Shown here: one piece after another, positions 1 to 9,499 of the stretch
How positions within the stretch are numbered: position 1 is the first letter of the stretch
How the letters are laid out: each line of letters begins with the position of its first letter
Notes under the pieces: model-generated
What the model was told of the DNA's origin: nothing
Seen by the model: the letters and a program-made list of their open reading frames with translations, nothing else
Database searches by the model: none
Translations under genes and position numbers: made by a program
From: a virus
Reading direction: 5' to 3' (one strand)
Virus record (IMG/VR): IMGVR_UViG_3300031851_000014
Span: 1-64,000 of that record
Length of the DNA: 64,000 nt

Positions 1-510
1 AACTGGAGTAAAGAACTTGTCAGTGTTGGCGAACTGACTCCAGAAACTAGAGAATCTATTAAACAAAAAACTGGGTTCAATGACGCTATGATTAATGATT
101 TTGTATTTGCACAAAAAGCTAAACAGAAAGAAGCTTTTGGCATTGCAGCTCAGACGGTCGGCGGCACGGAACGATTATCAGGAATGCTAGAGTGGGCAGC
201 AAATAACCTTTCTAAAGAGAAGCAGATGGTTCTTAATGAAAGGCTTGCTGGACCTGATTATGATATCACCCTCCAAGGCATTGCCTCGATGTATGACAAG
301 GCTATGGCAAATGCACCTCGTGCGCAGGAGCCGGTTCCTCAGCCAAATCAAGTTCCAAACCCAGCGGGTAGGCCCGTCGTAGAAGGTTTTGCTTCCTACG
401 GTGAATTTACCCAAGCACGATCAGACCCACGATACATGCAAGATGCTAAGTATCGGAGTGCTGTAGAGGAACGAATGGTGAAGACTAACTGGCAGAGTCT
501 TCCACGTTAA
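1..510 (+). CDS. Capsid assembly scaffolding protein, C-terminal part (T7 gp9-like)
   Basis: The reading frame is open from base 1, so the gene starts upstream of the window and only its last 169 residues are seen. The visible part is hydrophilic and helical, with a proline-rich linker (PRAQEPVPQPNQVPNPAGRP) and a basic C-terminal helix containing YGEFTQARSDPRYMQDAKYR. Such a C-terminal helix is typical of T7-like scaffolds, which bind the inside of the capsid shell during assembly and then leave. Its place directly before the major capsid gene is the T7 gene 9-gene 10 order. An internal ATG at 88 exists, but no ribosome binding site supports it. The identification rests mostly on synteny and the C-terminal motif. 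Confidence 0.8.
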   Translation, partial: NWSKELVSVGELTPETRESIKQKTGFNDAMINDFVFAQKAKQKEAFGIAAQTVGGTERLSGMLEWAANNLSKEKQMVLNERLAGPDYDITLQGIASMYDKAMANAPRAQEPVPQPNQVPNPAGRPVVEGFASYGEFTQARSDPRYMQDAKYRSAVEERMVKTNWQSLPR

Positions 511-656
511 GAAAACAACTAGATTAAACAGAGATGTTTATGATATTTGTTGGATTAACAAGCTTACGTTAAACCCGAAAGGATAATTTAACCGTGACTA
601 TTGCTGTAATTTTATTTTATTATTAAACAATTACACAATTCTCAAGGAGAATTATT
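511..656 (+). promoter_or_regulatory. Leader region upstream of the major capsid gene
   Basis: This is a 146-bp AT-rich gap ending in the strong Shine-Dalgarno AAGGAG at 643-648. Around 570-588 it contains TAAACCCGAAAGGATAAT, a loose match to the motif AAAAACCCA-N3-TATAAC found elsewhere in the window. It could be a degenerate late promoter; T7 places strong promoters here too. A GTG-initiated 10-codon open frame (594-626) follows a GAAAGGA sequence and could be a leader peptide or chance. No hairpin stands out. Confidence 0.3.
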
Positions 657-2018
657 ATGACTTATAATGGTGGAACTAACTCTTTTAAAGGTGTCGGTAA
701 TCTAGGTACTGCTGCTGATAATGCTACGTTTGCTGGAGGAGCTTTCCGTACTACTATGGACGGTGCTACCTCTGGTGGTTCAGCCGGTGATAACAAACTC
801 TGGCTTCCTATTTGGTCTGGCGAAGTGATGTACGCTTACGATCAGTACCGTGTTTTTGAACCCCTCGTCGAGTCACGAACTATTGCTTCGGGCCGATCAA
901 TGGAGTTCCCAATCATGGGTACTGTGAATCTTAAGCCTGCTTGGTTTGCTGGTGAAGAACTGATCGGTAATACTGATGCTCACGCTAGTAAAACCTTTGC
1001 AGTTAATCTTGATGCTCGTCCTATTGCTTCTTATTTTGAAGTTGATAACGTCGATCTTATGATTACGCAGTGGCAGTATCGTCAGGAACTGGCCCGTCAG
1101 GCTGGTCAGACGCTTGCTAACGCTCGTGACCTTCAAGTTGCTTCTTACATTATCCGTGCTGGTATGGAATCAGTTATTGCAAACGATCCCCGCTTAAATA
1201 CTGGTACTGATGATTGGAACAAAACCCTTAAAGAAGGACCAATTTATGGATCAGCTTTTAGTACTAAATTAGAGTACTTATCTGGTAATGCTGCCGATGC
1301 TAGTGATGCTAACCGTGCCGATGGTGCGCTTGCGTTGCTTGCTGCTATTGAAGACTTTATGGTTCACTTGCAGGAAATTAACGCTGACACCTCTAATGTT
1401 TACTGCGCTGTTCCCCCGCAGACCTTCCACGATATTCGTGCGCTTGGTGTTGCTCGGGACACTGGTGACCTTGGTGGTGGTGCTGGCCGTCCGTTCTTCG
1501 GTGGTGTGGCTGATGCTGGTGGACTTGGTGCTGGTCTTCGTGATGGTATGATGGCTCTTCAGGACTCGCTTGAGTACATGAGTTGTCGTATTATCAAGAC
1601 TAACCATCTTCCGCAGTGGAACGCTTACACGACTGGAGCGGCTGCTTCAGCGTTTGATAAGGGTAACATCGGTGAAGCTCGTTACAACCTTGACTTTACG
1701 TTAGGTAATGACACAGCTACTGGTGCTGTTGTCGCAAACGCAGGTACTGGAGGTACTTCTGGAATCAAGGCTGTGATTTGGCAGGCCAAGTCTGTGGCTG
1801 CTCTGTCGCTTCAGGGCATGAAGGTTGATACCGTTGAAGATATCCGTCGTAACACTAACTTTACTGTTGCTTCGATGATGGCTGGTACAGGCGTTCTGCG
1901 TCCTGAGTGTGCTGCTATTGTTTGTGGTGGTTACAAGACGGGTACTACGAAGCTGGAACGATCCGATGCTCTTGGATTCGCTAAGGCAACTGCTGAGTAC
2001 GTTAATACTCCGGCTTAA
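657..2018 (+). CDS. Major capsid protein (T7 gp10A-like)
   Basis: This 453-aa protein forms the shell of the icosahedral head. Its features fit the HK97-fold major capsid proteins of T7-like phages: a Gly/Ala/Ser-rich N-terminal arm, then WSGEVMYAYDQYRVFEPLVE, the segment RTIASGRSMEFPIMGTV near residue 80, and a long spine-helix region around residues 135-170 with QWQYRQELARQAGQTLANA. It is longer than T7 gp10A (about 345 aa), mainly through Gly/Ala-rich insertions near residues 275-300 and 340-375. The start has AAGGAG eight bases upstream. It follows the scaffold gene and is followed by a terminator, as in T7. I see no convincing gp10B-type frameshift product. Confidence 0.93.
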   Translation: MTYNGGTNSFKGVGNLGTAADNATFAGGAFRTTMDGATSGGSAGDNKLWLPIWSGEVMYAYDQYRVFEPLVESRTIASGRSMEFPIMGTVNLKPAWFAGEELIGNTDAHASKTFAVNLDARPIASYFEVDNVDLMITQWQYRQELARQAGQTLANARDLQVASYIIRAGMESVIANDPRLNTGTDDWNKTLKEGPIYGSAFSTKLEYLSGNAADASDANRADGALALLAAIEDFMVHLQEINADTSNVYCAVPPQTFHDIRALGVARDTGDLGGGAGRPFFGGVADAGGLGAGLRDGMMALQDSLEYMSCRIIKTNHLPQWNAYTTGAAASAFDKGNIGEARYNLDFTLGNDTATGAVVANAGTGGTSGIKAVIWQAKSVAALSLQGMKVDTVEDIRRNTNFTVASMMAGTGVLRPECAAIVCGGYKTGTTKLERSDALGFAKATAEYVNTPA

Positions 2019-2048
2019 TCGTTATAGGATCTATTGGAGGATATTTTT

Positions 2049-2069
2049 ATGTCTTACATACTCTATTGA
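2049..2069 (+). other. Six-codon micro-ORF with good Shine-Dalgarno after the capsid gene
   Basis: GGAGG at 2036-2040 precedes ATG TCT TAC ATA CTC TAT TGA (peptide MSYILY) by eight bases. The ribosome binding site is as good as those of real genes here, but the product is only six residues. It may be the relic of a deleted gene between the capsid gene and its terminator, or a translated leader. No function can be assigned. Confidence 0.25.
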
Positions 2070-2121
2070 AAGAGGTGATCCTATCTCGGCAGCAGGAGTT
2101 GTCGTTACCTGCAAAATTTAT

Positions 2122-2160
2122 CGCCGTGGCCCCCGAAGGGGGGCTGCGGTGTTTTTTTCT
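2122..2160 (+). terminator. Rho-independent terminator after the capsid gene (T-phi position)
   Basis: An 11-bp GC-rich stem, CCGTGGCCCCC (2124-2134) paired with GGGGGCTGCGG (2139-2149, two G-U pairs) around a GAAG loop, is followed by TGTTTTTTTCT. This is a textbook intrinsic terminator. It sits just after the capsid gene, where T7 has T-phi, so it probably boosts capsid mRNA relative to the downstream tail genes. Confidence 0.88.
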
Positions 2161-2174
2161 AAGGAGGAAAAACT

Positions 2175-2810
2175 ATGGGTTATATGACTAGATTAGATGC
2201 TATTAATAAAATGTTAATTGCATCAGGAGAAAACATTGTAAGTGATTTAGAAAACCAAAGCGGTGTAGATACAAGCATTGCTGAGTTTATGTTAGATCAA
2301 AAAGTTATTGACTACCAGATGCGTGGTTTAGCTAACAACCAGCTTAATCGCTCCTATACACCGGGAGCTAACAGTGAAATTGAATTACCATTAAACACGT
2401 TAAGCGGTTGGCTTACATCATCACATACAAATAAAGATGGAGAACAAATCAGAGGAGTTATTAAAGGAAATCCTCCTTACCTTTTTAACTTTACTGATGA
2501 CACATCTTTGTGGGAAAATAATTGTGAGTATCATGTTTATCTTGTTCTTAAATTAGAATGGGAAGATATGGATACCTCTGTGCAGCAAGCTATTATTATG
2601 CAGGCAGCTAGAGAATACCAAATGATGTCACAAGGTGATGGAGATGTTGATAGTTACTTAGCTCAGTTGAGTCTTTACTATGAGGCAGCAGCTAAGGGTC
2701 AAGATAACTCACAGAAACGATACAACATTCTTAACGGACCAGAAAATTCTATCTCCAATGCTGTTAACAGGCAGATCTTTAACAGAAATGCTCGCTTCCC
2801 AAGGGGATAA
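2175..2810 (+). CDS. Tail tubular protein A (T7 gp11-like, head-tail adaptor)
   Basis: This 211-aa protein is close in length to T7 gp11 (196 aa). It forms the ring joining portal to nozzle in the short tail. The N-terminus (TRLDAINKMLIASGENIVSD) and the region LEWEDMDTSVQQAIIMQAAR with the following helix are typical of gp11 homologues. The start is supported by AAGGAGG eight bases upstream, just downstream of the capsid terminator. The tail tubular protein B gene follows after 3 bp, as in T7. Confidence 0.88.
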   Translation: MGYMTRLDAINKMLIASGENIVSDLENQSGVDTSIAEFMLDQKVIDYQMRGLANNQLNRSYTPGANSEIELPLNTLSGWLTSSHTNKDGEQIRGVIKGNPPYLFNFTDDTSLWENNCEYHVYLVLKLEWEDMDTSVQQAIIMQAAREYQMMSQGDGDVDSYLAQLSLYYEAAAKGQDNSQKRYNILNGPENSISNAVNRQIFNRNARFPRG

Positions 2811-2813
2811 ACT

Positions 2814-5800
2814 ATGCCACCATATGACCGTCGTGCCCGACAAAAAGGGTTTAATACTCGTATTCCTATTAACACCCTTAGCGGTGGCGTAGGTAGACAG
2901 GCTCCTTCTAAAAGATTGATTTCAGAATCTCAGGTAGTTGAAAATGCTTTACCTACTTTAGAAAAATCTATTGAAAAACGACCGGGTAGTAAACAACTTG
3001 TTACTGGAGTATCTGGTGGACAAAATCAAGAATATGGATCATTAGATTTACCTAACAACTTTGGTGCTATCGCTTCTTTGAAATTAAACACTCCTACAAT
3101 TCAAGTAGGGTCTACTAACTTTACTTTTAAAGATGATATTATCCCTAATTCTTATATTAATTTAATTTCTACTGATGCTACTAGTATAACTTATTTAGCT
3201 AATAATAATACAAATTCTGGTTATGAAACAGAAGCAATTACTACTTTGCAGTTTAATGCTACTCCTCTTAAGGGAGGGGAAATAACTTTAATTTCTGGTG
3301 ATTCTACTTCTGTAACTTATACAGCATTAGACTCAACTACAGGAACTATTGTAGGCGGTAAAACAGTATTTAATCCCGGTCAGTTTATTAGCCAAACAGT
3401 ATCTGCTTTACAAGAAGCTATTTATAGTTCAAACGGACACAATGCAACTGCTCGTTGGGATGTAGAATTCTTAGGCGCTATGACAGTAGATGAAACTATT
3501 ACACTAACTTCTACTGATGGTACTACTAAAACATATATTTGTAAAAACATAGGAGCTAATGGTGATTCAGATGGTACTAATGTTGTTTTCTTAGCAGGAG
3601 CAAACGGAAGACAAACAGCTCAAAACATTGCAGCAGCTATAGCATCAACACCACATGGGCACGGAGCTGCTAGACTTGTAGGAACTAATACAGGCGGCGG
3701 TAATTTAAAAATTGAACAACAAGTAGACGGAGTTGGTTCTACTTCACGAGTAGAAGTTTCAGATGGATGGCTTAATTCTTGCGTGTCAATTCCTAAACCA
3801 CGCTTTGGTAAAATTCATTGTGTTGTTAATACAGACGGAACTGTTTATTTTGAACAGTGTACCGCTGGTTCCGCAGGAAATACTGGTGTTGCTACAACTG
3901 CTAAACTAAATAACGCACTTGAAATAGTCCCAGCTAATTTTGCAAGAGCTATTGATGCTGTTTATTTTAGGTCAGAAGAAACAAAAGAAGCTTCAGCAGC
4001 TTCTCTTAAAGCCGCCATTGACTCTTTAAACGGACACACATCGTCTAAACTTACAGTTGTTTCAGCTAGTGGTACAGTAACCATTACTCAAGTAACAGCA
4101 GGAACCCAAGGTAATACAGATGTAACTACTACTACAAGCTTTGATAACTCTGTAGTTAAACCTGTTCGTCCTTTTACAGGCGGTACAGATATTAACAACG
4201 AGTTTGATGCAGAAACAGTTACTTTAGAAGATCCTATTAATGGAGTAATTAGATCATTTAATTTTAACAGTAATTTATTACCTTCTGATAATCAAGCTTC
4301 TGTTGTAGGTACTAAAGGTTTAACTACGTCAGCTTTAATTGCACAACAATTAGCTAAAGTAATTAGATTAAATCAGATTGAAATTGCAGCTACTTACGAT
4401 GTTACAGACGATCTTATTAGATTACAAATGGAAAAATCAGGCGGTAATGGAAATTATATTACTTCGTCGAACGTAACTTTATTTACGCCCTCGGAATTTA
4501 GAGGCGGCGTAGAAGGAGAACGTAAGTTTTTTTATTACTGGTTTTCAGTCAGTGAAATTCTTAGGTATTTAGTTGTTATTGATTATTCAGCTAGAGGTCC
4601 AGCAGATAATTTGTTTTACATTTATTTAATTGATACTGTAAACGAGACTGTTTTAAATCAGACACCAGAAATTAACGAAACTGTGCAAGATATTTATGAC
4701 TATATTACATACGGTAATGATGCCTACGAAGCTGATGAAGCATTAGATGCTGTTACTATTGGTACTAATATTTTCTTTGTAAACAAATTTGTTAAGGCAG
4801 GCTTTAGTTCTAACAAAGATGGCTACAAGTTTGACTTGTCAGGTAATGTCACAGAAGAGATTGACTATGAGGGGCAGGAAATTACTTACTACACCAGTTC
4901 TGTTGTTGATCCTGATGGTACAGCATTACTGTATGTTCCTAATAAAGCTTACGTTGGTGGTACAGAAGTATATAATCAGTACGGTGTTTGGAAAGCTTTG
5001 GCTGACATTAGGTCAGAATCTACAGCACAATTTGCAACTGACGATACCGAAGAAACTGTTATTGCTGCTGACCCCGGTCCACCCGAATACTATACTTCTA
5101 AAGTTGCTTCAGATTTAGATGCTAACATTTGGTATCCTTGGGAAGTTAATCAAGCTCTTGTAGATTTAGAAGGAAACAGAAGAACCAACGTTGGTCCTCT
5201 TCCAAAAGCATCTGTTTGGGCCGAAGGTATGACTCCTTCTGTTCAAATTGGTGCTACGGTTGAAAGAAAATGGAAAGCCAGTGTTGAAGATTCTAGCGGT
5301 ATTGTTACTGAACAGGGTGATATTGTATACGACATTGCTCACTCTAGGTTGACTTGTGACTCTACCATATCGACATCAGATTGTAATACAAGCGGTCATA
5401 GTAGGTACATTGCTCTGTGGCAGTACGTTAGAGCCGTTGAACAAATTCCGGTAGAAGATAACCGTTACGTTGACAGAACTAAGCAGTACTTAGGGCAGGC
5501 TTACAGTGACTTATCTAATGTTAAGTTACCCCCTCATCCTACAGATCCCAATGATATTATTGACTTAGCTGTGTTAGGTTCTATCCCCGATGGTATTCCT
5601 AACTACTCTACTAACCTTGTAGGTGAAGCAGCTATTTCTATGGGGTTGTTATACGAAGGAAAAGAATTAACGGACTATACTGATATTATTAATAACACAG
5701 GTAGCCCAGCTTTAACTACGCATGAGTATGGTTTAGGTAAGATTCTTTATGTAGAGAACGCTTATGCTGACGCTCTTCCGGGCTACTACAGAGTACAGTC

Positions 5801-7322
5801 TGATACAGAAAAACCTTTCTTAAACAAAGTACGTACACCTCATCCATTTAGTATGTTTGATAAAGCACGTATGCCTCACCAGTTAAGTTTTAATGCACCT
5901 GATGACAGTAACCCATTAGGGCGATGGTCGTTTTCTACTATTAATTGGAACTTACGGACAACAGGTACTGACACAAGTAATCCCGGTCCTAAGTTGTTTG
6001 AAGATGGTAAGCAGTCTGAGATTAAAGCTCTAGGTTATTTTAGAAACAGGTTGTGGATGGCTGGAGAAGATAAGGTATTCTCATCTAAGTTAAACGATAT
6101 TACTAATTTCTTCTTAGATGACGCAGCGTCCATTACCGATGAGGATCCTATTGATGTTACTTGTTCATATAATAAGTACACAGAAGTAATTAATCTTACT
6201 CCGTTTGAAAATAACTTATTTGTTAATACGGGGTCAGACGTTCAGTTTACTATCTCTGGATCAGATAACCTTATCTCCCCGTTCACAGCAGAAGTATCTC
6301 CCTCGTCGTTCTATTCTACAGCTCCTCTTATTAAACCCATACTCTTAGGATCACAGATTTATTTCTTTGATAGTAAACGATTGTATGTATATTTTAATGA
6401 CAAAACGGTGTCTATGAATAACGCGGTTGAAGTCAGCTATCATTGTCCTGACTTTTTACCTGAAAAATACTCAACCTCAACTGTTGTGCCTTCCTTTGAT
6501 ACAATTTTATTTAACAATAGGCAAAACAAAAAAGAAGTTTTCTGTTACACAAACAGGTACTCTGGTGAACAAGTAATTCAAAACGCTTTCTTTAAGTATG
6601 TATACGATAGAGATGTGGTGGCTATGAATAGCTACGATTCTAATATTTATTTTGTTACAGTAACTTCAGATGAAAGCCGAACGATTCACCATATTCAAAA
6701 ACAACTGTTCCAAGAAAAAGATTTTTCTGTTCCTTTGTTAGATAACAGCTTTACTAAATTTAGTTCTGCTGTATACTCACCTGCGGATGATAGTACACAG
6801 TTTACTTTTGATGGATATTACAATCCTACTATTGATACTATTGTCGTAGACGGGGAGTCTTTAGCGATTCAATCGTTTGGAACAGGAGTTACAGCTTCTA
6901 CAGTAACAGTCCAAGGTAAATATGATACGGCTAATTCAGTTTATGTGGGTACTAAATACACAACTAGAATTCAGTTGTCTCCTATTTTCTATAGAGACCA
7001 AGGTGGTAACGTTATTGACGGTATCCTATCATTGCGTACCATGCACCTCCGTCACCATAATACTGGTAACTATAGGATTGAAGTAGATAATAGAAATAGG
7101 GTTACTACTCCTATTGAGTTTTCATCCAAAGAAATTTCAACACGAAGCGATCTAATGCCTTTAGATAACTTTGTTGTTGATGGGGAAACAGTCTCTAAGA
7201 TCTTTGGATACGGAGACGAAGTAAGCATTAGCATTCTGTCGGATTATATATCTCCGATGAATATCACAAATATTGAAATTAAAGGACGGTTTAACACTAC
7301 CTATAGCTCTTGGGTAAGATAA
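2814..7322 (+). CDS. Tail tubular protein B (T7 gp12-like nozzle), greatly enlarged
   Basis: This 1502-aa protein occupies the gp12 position; T7 gp12 is 794 aa. The N-terminus, with TRIPINTLSGGVGRQAPSKR and then NALPTLEKSIEKRPGSK, is the signature beta-structured start of gp12-type nozzle proteins, which form the distal tail tube and carry fibre-binding sites. Extra length between about residues 110 and 480 comes from several related beta-rich modules of 60-75 residues with the pattern I-T-L-x-S-x-D-x-T-S-x-T-Y. Clear copies lie at about 154-216 and 226-287, with weaker ones around 112-146, 345-400 and 400-460. The C-terminal half (FRNRLWMAGEDKVFSSKLND near residue 1075, then SDVQFTISG) matches the conserved body of the family. 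Confidence 0.88.
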   Translation: MPPYDRRARQKGFNTRIPINTLSGGVGRQAPSKRLISESQVVENALPTLEKSIEKRPGSKQLVTGVSGGQNQEYGSLDLPNNFGAIASLKLNTPTIQVGSTNFTFKDDIIPNSYINLISTDATSITYLANNNTNSGYETEAITTLQFNATPLKGGEITLISGDSTSVTYTALDSTTGTIVGGKTVFNPGQFISQTVSALQEAIYSSNGHNATARWDVEFLGAMTVDETITLTSTDGTTKTYICKNIGANGDSDGTNVVFLAGANGRQTAQNIAAAIASTPHGHGAARLVGTNTGGGNLKIEQQVDGVGSTSRVEVSDGWLNSCVSIPKPRFGKIHCVVNTDGTVYFEQCTAGSAGNTGVATTAKLNNALEIVPANFARAIDAVYFRSEETKEASAASLKAAIDSLNGHTSSKLTVVSASGTVTITQVTAGTQGNTDVTTTTSFDNSVVKPVRPFTGGTDINNEFDAETVTLEDPINGVIRSFNFNSNLLPSDNQASVVGTKGLTTSALIAQQLAKVIRLNQIEIAATYDVTDDLIRLQMEKSGGNGNYITSSNVTLFTPSEFRGGVEGERKFFYYWFSVSEILRYLVVIDYSARGPADNLFYIYLIDTVNETVLNQTPEINETVQDIYDYITYGNDAYEADEALDAVTIGTNIFFVNKFVKAGFSSNKDGYKFDLSGNVTEEIDYEGQEITYYTSSVVDPDGTALLYVPNKAYVGGTEVYNQYGVWKALADIRSESTAQFATDDTEETVIAADPGPPEYYTSKVASDLDANIWYPWEVNQALVDLEGNRRTNVGPLPKASVWAEGMTPSVQIGATVERKWKASVEDSSGIVTEQGDIVYDIAHSRLTCDSTISTSDCNTSGHSRYIALWQYVRAVEQIPVEDNRYVDRTKQYLGQAYSDLSNVKLPPHPTDPNDIIDLAVLGSIPDGIPNYSTNLVGEAAISMGLLYEGKELTDYTDIINNTGSPALTTHEYGLGKILYVENAYADALPGYYRVQSDTEKPFLNKVRTPHPFSMFDKARMPHQLSFNAPDDSNPLGRWSFSTINWNLRTTGTDTSNPGPKLFEDGKQSEIKALGYFRNRLWMAGEDKVFSSKLNDITNFFLDDAASITDEDPIDVTCSYNKYTEVINLTPFENNLFVNTGSDVQFTISGSDNLISPFTAEVSPSSFYSTAPLIKPILLGSQIYFFDSKRLYVYFNDKTVSMNNAVEVSYHCPDFLPEKYSTSTVVPSFDTILFNNRQNKKEVFCYTNRYSGEQVIQNAFFKYVYDRDVVAMNSYDSNIYFVTVTSDESRTIHHIQKQLFQEKDFSVPLLDNSFTKFSSAVYSPADDSTQFTFDGYYNPTIDTIVVDGESLAIQSFGTGVTASTVTVQGKYDTANSVYVGTKYTTRIQLSPIFYRDQGGNVIDGILSLRTMHLRHHNTGNYRIEVDNRNRVTTPIEFSSKEISTRSDLMPLDNFVVDGETVSKIFGYGDEVSISILSDYISPMNITNIEIKGRFNTTYSSWVR

Positions 7323-7332
7323 CCGTTCTCCG

Positions 7333-7367
7333 GGTCGGTGTGGCTTTCGGGCCACATCGGCCTTTCT
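7333..7367 (+). terminator. Strong hairpin after tail tubular protein B gene (probable terminator)
   Basis: A 12-bp stem, GGTCGGTGTGGC (7333-7344) pairing with GCCACATCGGCC (7351-7362) with two G-U pairs, is followed by TTTCT. The U tract is short, so termination may be partial, or the hairpin may stabilise mRNA ends. It sits in the 59-bp gap before the fibre gene, whose Shine-Dalgarno (AAAGGAG) starts right after it. Confidence 0.6.
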
Positions 7368-7381
7368 AAAGGAGATTAGAA

Positions 7382-9490
7382 ATGGCATTTGATAACACAA
7401 ATTTTAGACAGTGTTCTTATAACTACAACAGTGCAGTAGGTAATACAGGTACAACTACAGATGATTCAAAGTATTTTAATACTGTGTCAAAAGATATCGG
7501 TAACACAGGAGGAGCAGAATCGTGTATTCAGATTGAATTAACTCCTGTTCAAACGGTGTTTAAAGAAAACGTGAGTATTACACAGCAGGTAGAAGTCTTT
7601 TTTCAAGCAAGAAAAAACTACGCTGGTGTTGATATTCTTAGTATTTACCCTGTAGAACAACGTCAAGGTTTATTTAGATTACCTCAAACAGATACTAACG
7701 GTAATATTGTTTATATTGCAGAACAATCTGGAAATGATTCTAAATACTATGTTTATCTTTCTGAGGCTACGGTTACTCAATTAGAAAAAACTAAAAAGCC
7801 AGATGGATCAGCATTGTTAAATTACTCTGCTACTCCTGAGACATTAGTTTTCCCCGCTCCTTTAGCAACAGATGAATATACTATTAAACGTCTTACTCAT
7901 TCGATTACAGATTTTGTCACGTACCAGCCCGGTGGACAGTTAACGTCTAATCTCCTTAACTTCCAAAAGGGTCAGGAAATGTTTTTGATTCAAGAGCTTC
8001 TGTGGACTATCGAAATGGATATGATTACCTTCTCTGATTTGTCAGGTAACGGTAAGATTGTTACTACTGGTGCAGATGGATATATCCCTGTTGAAGACAT
8101 TAACTTATCTATTTTTGATCTTAATGATGTTGATGCTGATACGAATGCTTCTAGGGCTGTGTTGTATCGTGACGGTACAAACTTTAAGACACAATCAGTT
8201 TTTGACCTTATTAATATTTCAGATATTATCAATGTTTCAAATAATACTCCCGCATCAAATAATGTATTAGCTTACAACGAGTCATCTGGTTTTTGGGAAC
8301 CTAAATCAGTAAGCGAAGCAGCAGGTAATTGTAGTGGTATTTTAGCATCTACTCTTAACTTTTGTTCAGGGAGCCATACAGATATTAATTTAACTGATAT
8401 CTTTATTAGTACTTCTTCACCAGCTTTTGATGATACTAGTAATACAAGAGTGATGACAGAAAGTGGTTTAACTAAGGTTCCTTTAAACACGCTATCAAAT
8501 GTTGATGACTCTGGAATTACTGATGGTTTTTTACTTAAATATCAAAGTTCAAATCAAACTTATATTCCAATTAATCCTGCTAGTTTAGGTACTGCTGGTG
8601 ATGCCGGTGGTAATACGTTTGAGTATACTTTTACTGCTACTACTCCGGGCAACGGACAAATTTTATTAAGCGATTCTTTAGAAGCTACTACACAAATTTT
8701 TGTAAACAATACAAACGCTGATGGTGCTGATGTAAAAAACTGGTTTACTTCTTTTAGTGTCGGATCTAATGATTTTGTTAAAGTGTTTAAAAAAGGTGCC
8801 CCCGAGAATTTTGCTGTTTATAAATTAACAGGGGTTACAAATAACGGTACAATAGCTACGTTAACTGTCGATAATGTAGCATTTGCTGGAACCATTAGTG
8901 CTACCAACGCTGTTTACTTAACTCACATCCCTTCAGGTGCTGCTGGAGCTGCTGGCGCACCGGGCGCACAGGGTGACGCAGGATCCCAAGGAGATACTGG
9001 TCCCGCTGGAGCTGCAATCACATCGGGAACTGTTGCTGTAGATAGTGCTAACTTAGTATTTAATTTTGTAGATAACCAATCACCAGCAAGTGATTTTACT
9101 GTTACTTTATCTAACTGGCTTAGTATTGTAGACGCTACTTGGTATTATGTAGTAAGTTCAACAGTAGATTCTAGTGCCTATGGTCAATATACGTATGTGC
9201 TTAATACAGATTCTGATTTATCATCTGGTACTACTCTTACTGGTGCAGTTAACTTAGCAGAAAATGGTAACTCCGGTACAGACGCTAGTAGTGACAGAAC
9301 TTTCCAAGGTATTGTGTATGGGCCTCCTACTTCTATTAGCTCGAATCAAGAAGTACACGGAAAGAATTTAGTTAACGGTGACGTAATTAAATTAGCTCCC
9401 ATTGCTATTGGTACTGGGGTAATGGTAAAAAATACTAATGAATTTAGTACACAAAATGTTATTCAACTAATTGAATGTGCGTCAGCTTAA
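7382..9490 (+). CDS. Tail fibre protein (T7 gp17-type N-terminal attachment domain)
   Basis: This 702-aa protein has a T7 gp17-like attachment domain at about residues 55-205: VTQQVEVFFQARKNYAGVDILS-type strands, then EYTIKRLTHSITDFVTYQPG and a helix LTSNLLNFQKGQEMFLIQEL. In T7 this domain docks the fibre to the nozzle. Residues 519-545 form a short collagen-like Gly-X-Y run (GAPGAQGDAGSQGDTGPAGA), often used as a rigid trimeric spacer. The C-terminal 150 residues are beta-rich and probably form a tip or chaperone-like domain. The start follows AAAGGAG by seven bases. The huge Cys-rich fibre gene begins 9 bp downstream and may encode a second fibre or tip that binds this one. Confidence 0.82.
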   Translation: MAFDNTNFRQCSYNYNSAVGNTGTTTDDSKYFNTVSKDIGNTGGAESCIQIELTPVQTVFKENVSITQQVEVFFQARKNYAGVDILSIYPVEQRQGLFRLPQTDTNGNIVYIAEQSGNDSKYYVYLSEATVTQLEKTKKPDGSALLNYSATPETLVFPAPLATDEYTIKRLTHSITDFVTYQPGGQLTSNLLNFQKGQEMFLIQELLWTIEMDMITFSDLSGNGKIVTTGADGYIPVEDINLSIFDLNDVDADTNASRAVLYRDGTNFKTQSVFDLINISDIINVSNNTPASNNVLAYNESSGFWEPKSVSEAAGNCSGILASTLNFCSGSHTDINLTDIFISTSSPAFDDTSNTRVMTESGLTKVPLNTLSNVDDSGITDGFLLKYQSSNQTYIPINPASLGTAGDAGGNTFEYTFTATTPGNGQILLSDSLEATTQIFVNNTNADGADVKNWFTSFSVGSNDFVKVFKKGAPENFAVYKLTGVTNNGTIATLTVDNVAFAGTISATNAVYLTHIPSGAAGAAGAPGAQGDAGSQGDTGPAGAAITSGTVAVDSANLVFNFVDNQSPASDFTVTLSNWLSIVDATWYYVVSSTVDSSAYGQYTYVLNTDSDLSSGTTLTGAVNLAENGNSGTDASSDRTFQGIVYGPPTSISSNQEVHGKNLVNGDVIKLAPIAIGTGVMVKNTNEFSTQNVIQLIECASA

Positions 9491-9499
9491 GGAGAACAC

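Noticed and set aside
1909-2187. gp10B-like frameshift extension of the capsid protein
   Set aside because: The +1 frame runs on past the capsid stop, but it translates through the terminator stem with no slippery site visible and low-complexity, unlike sequence.
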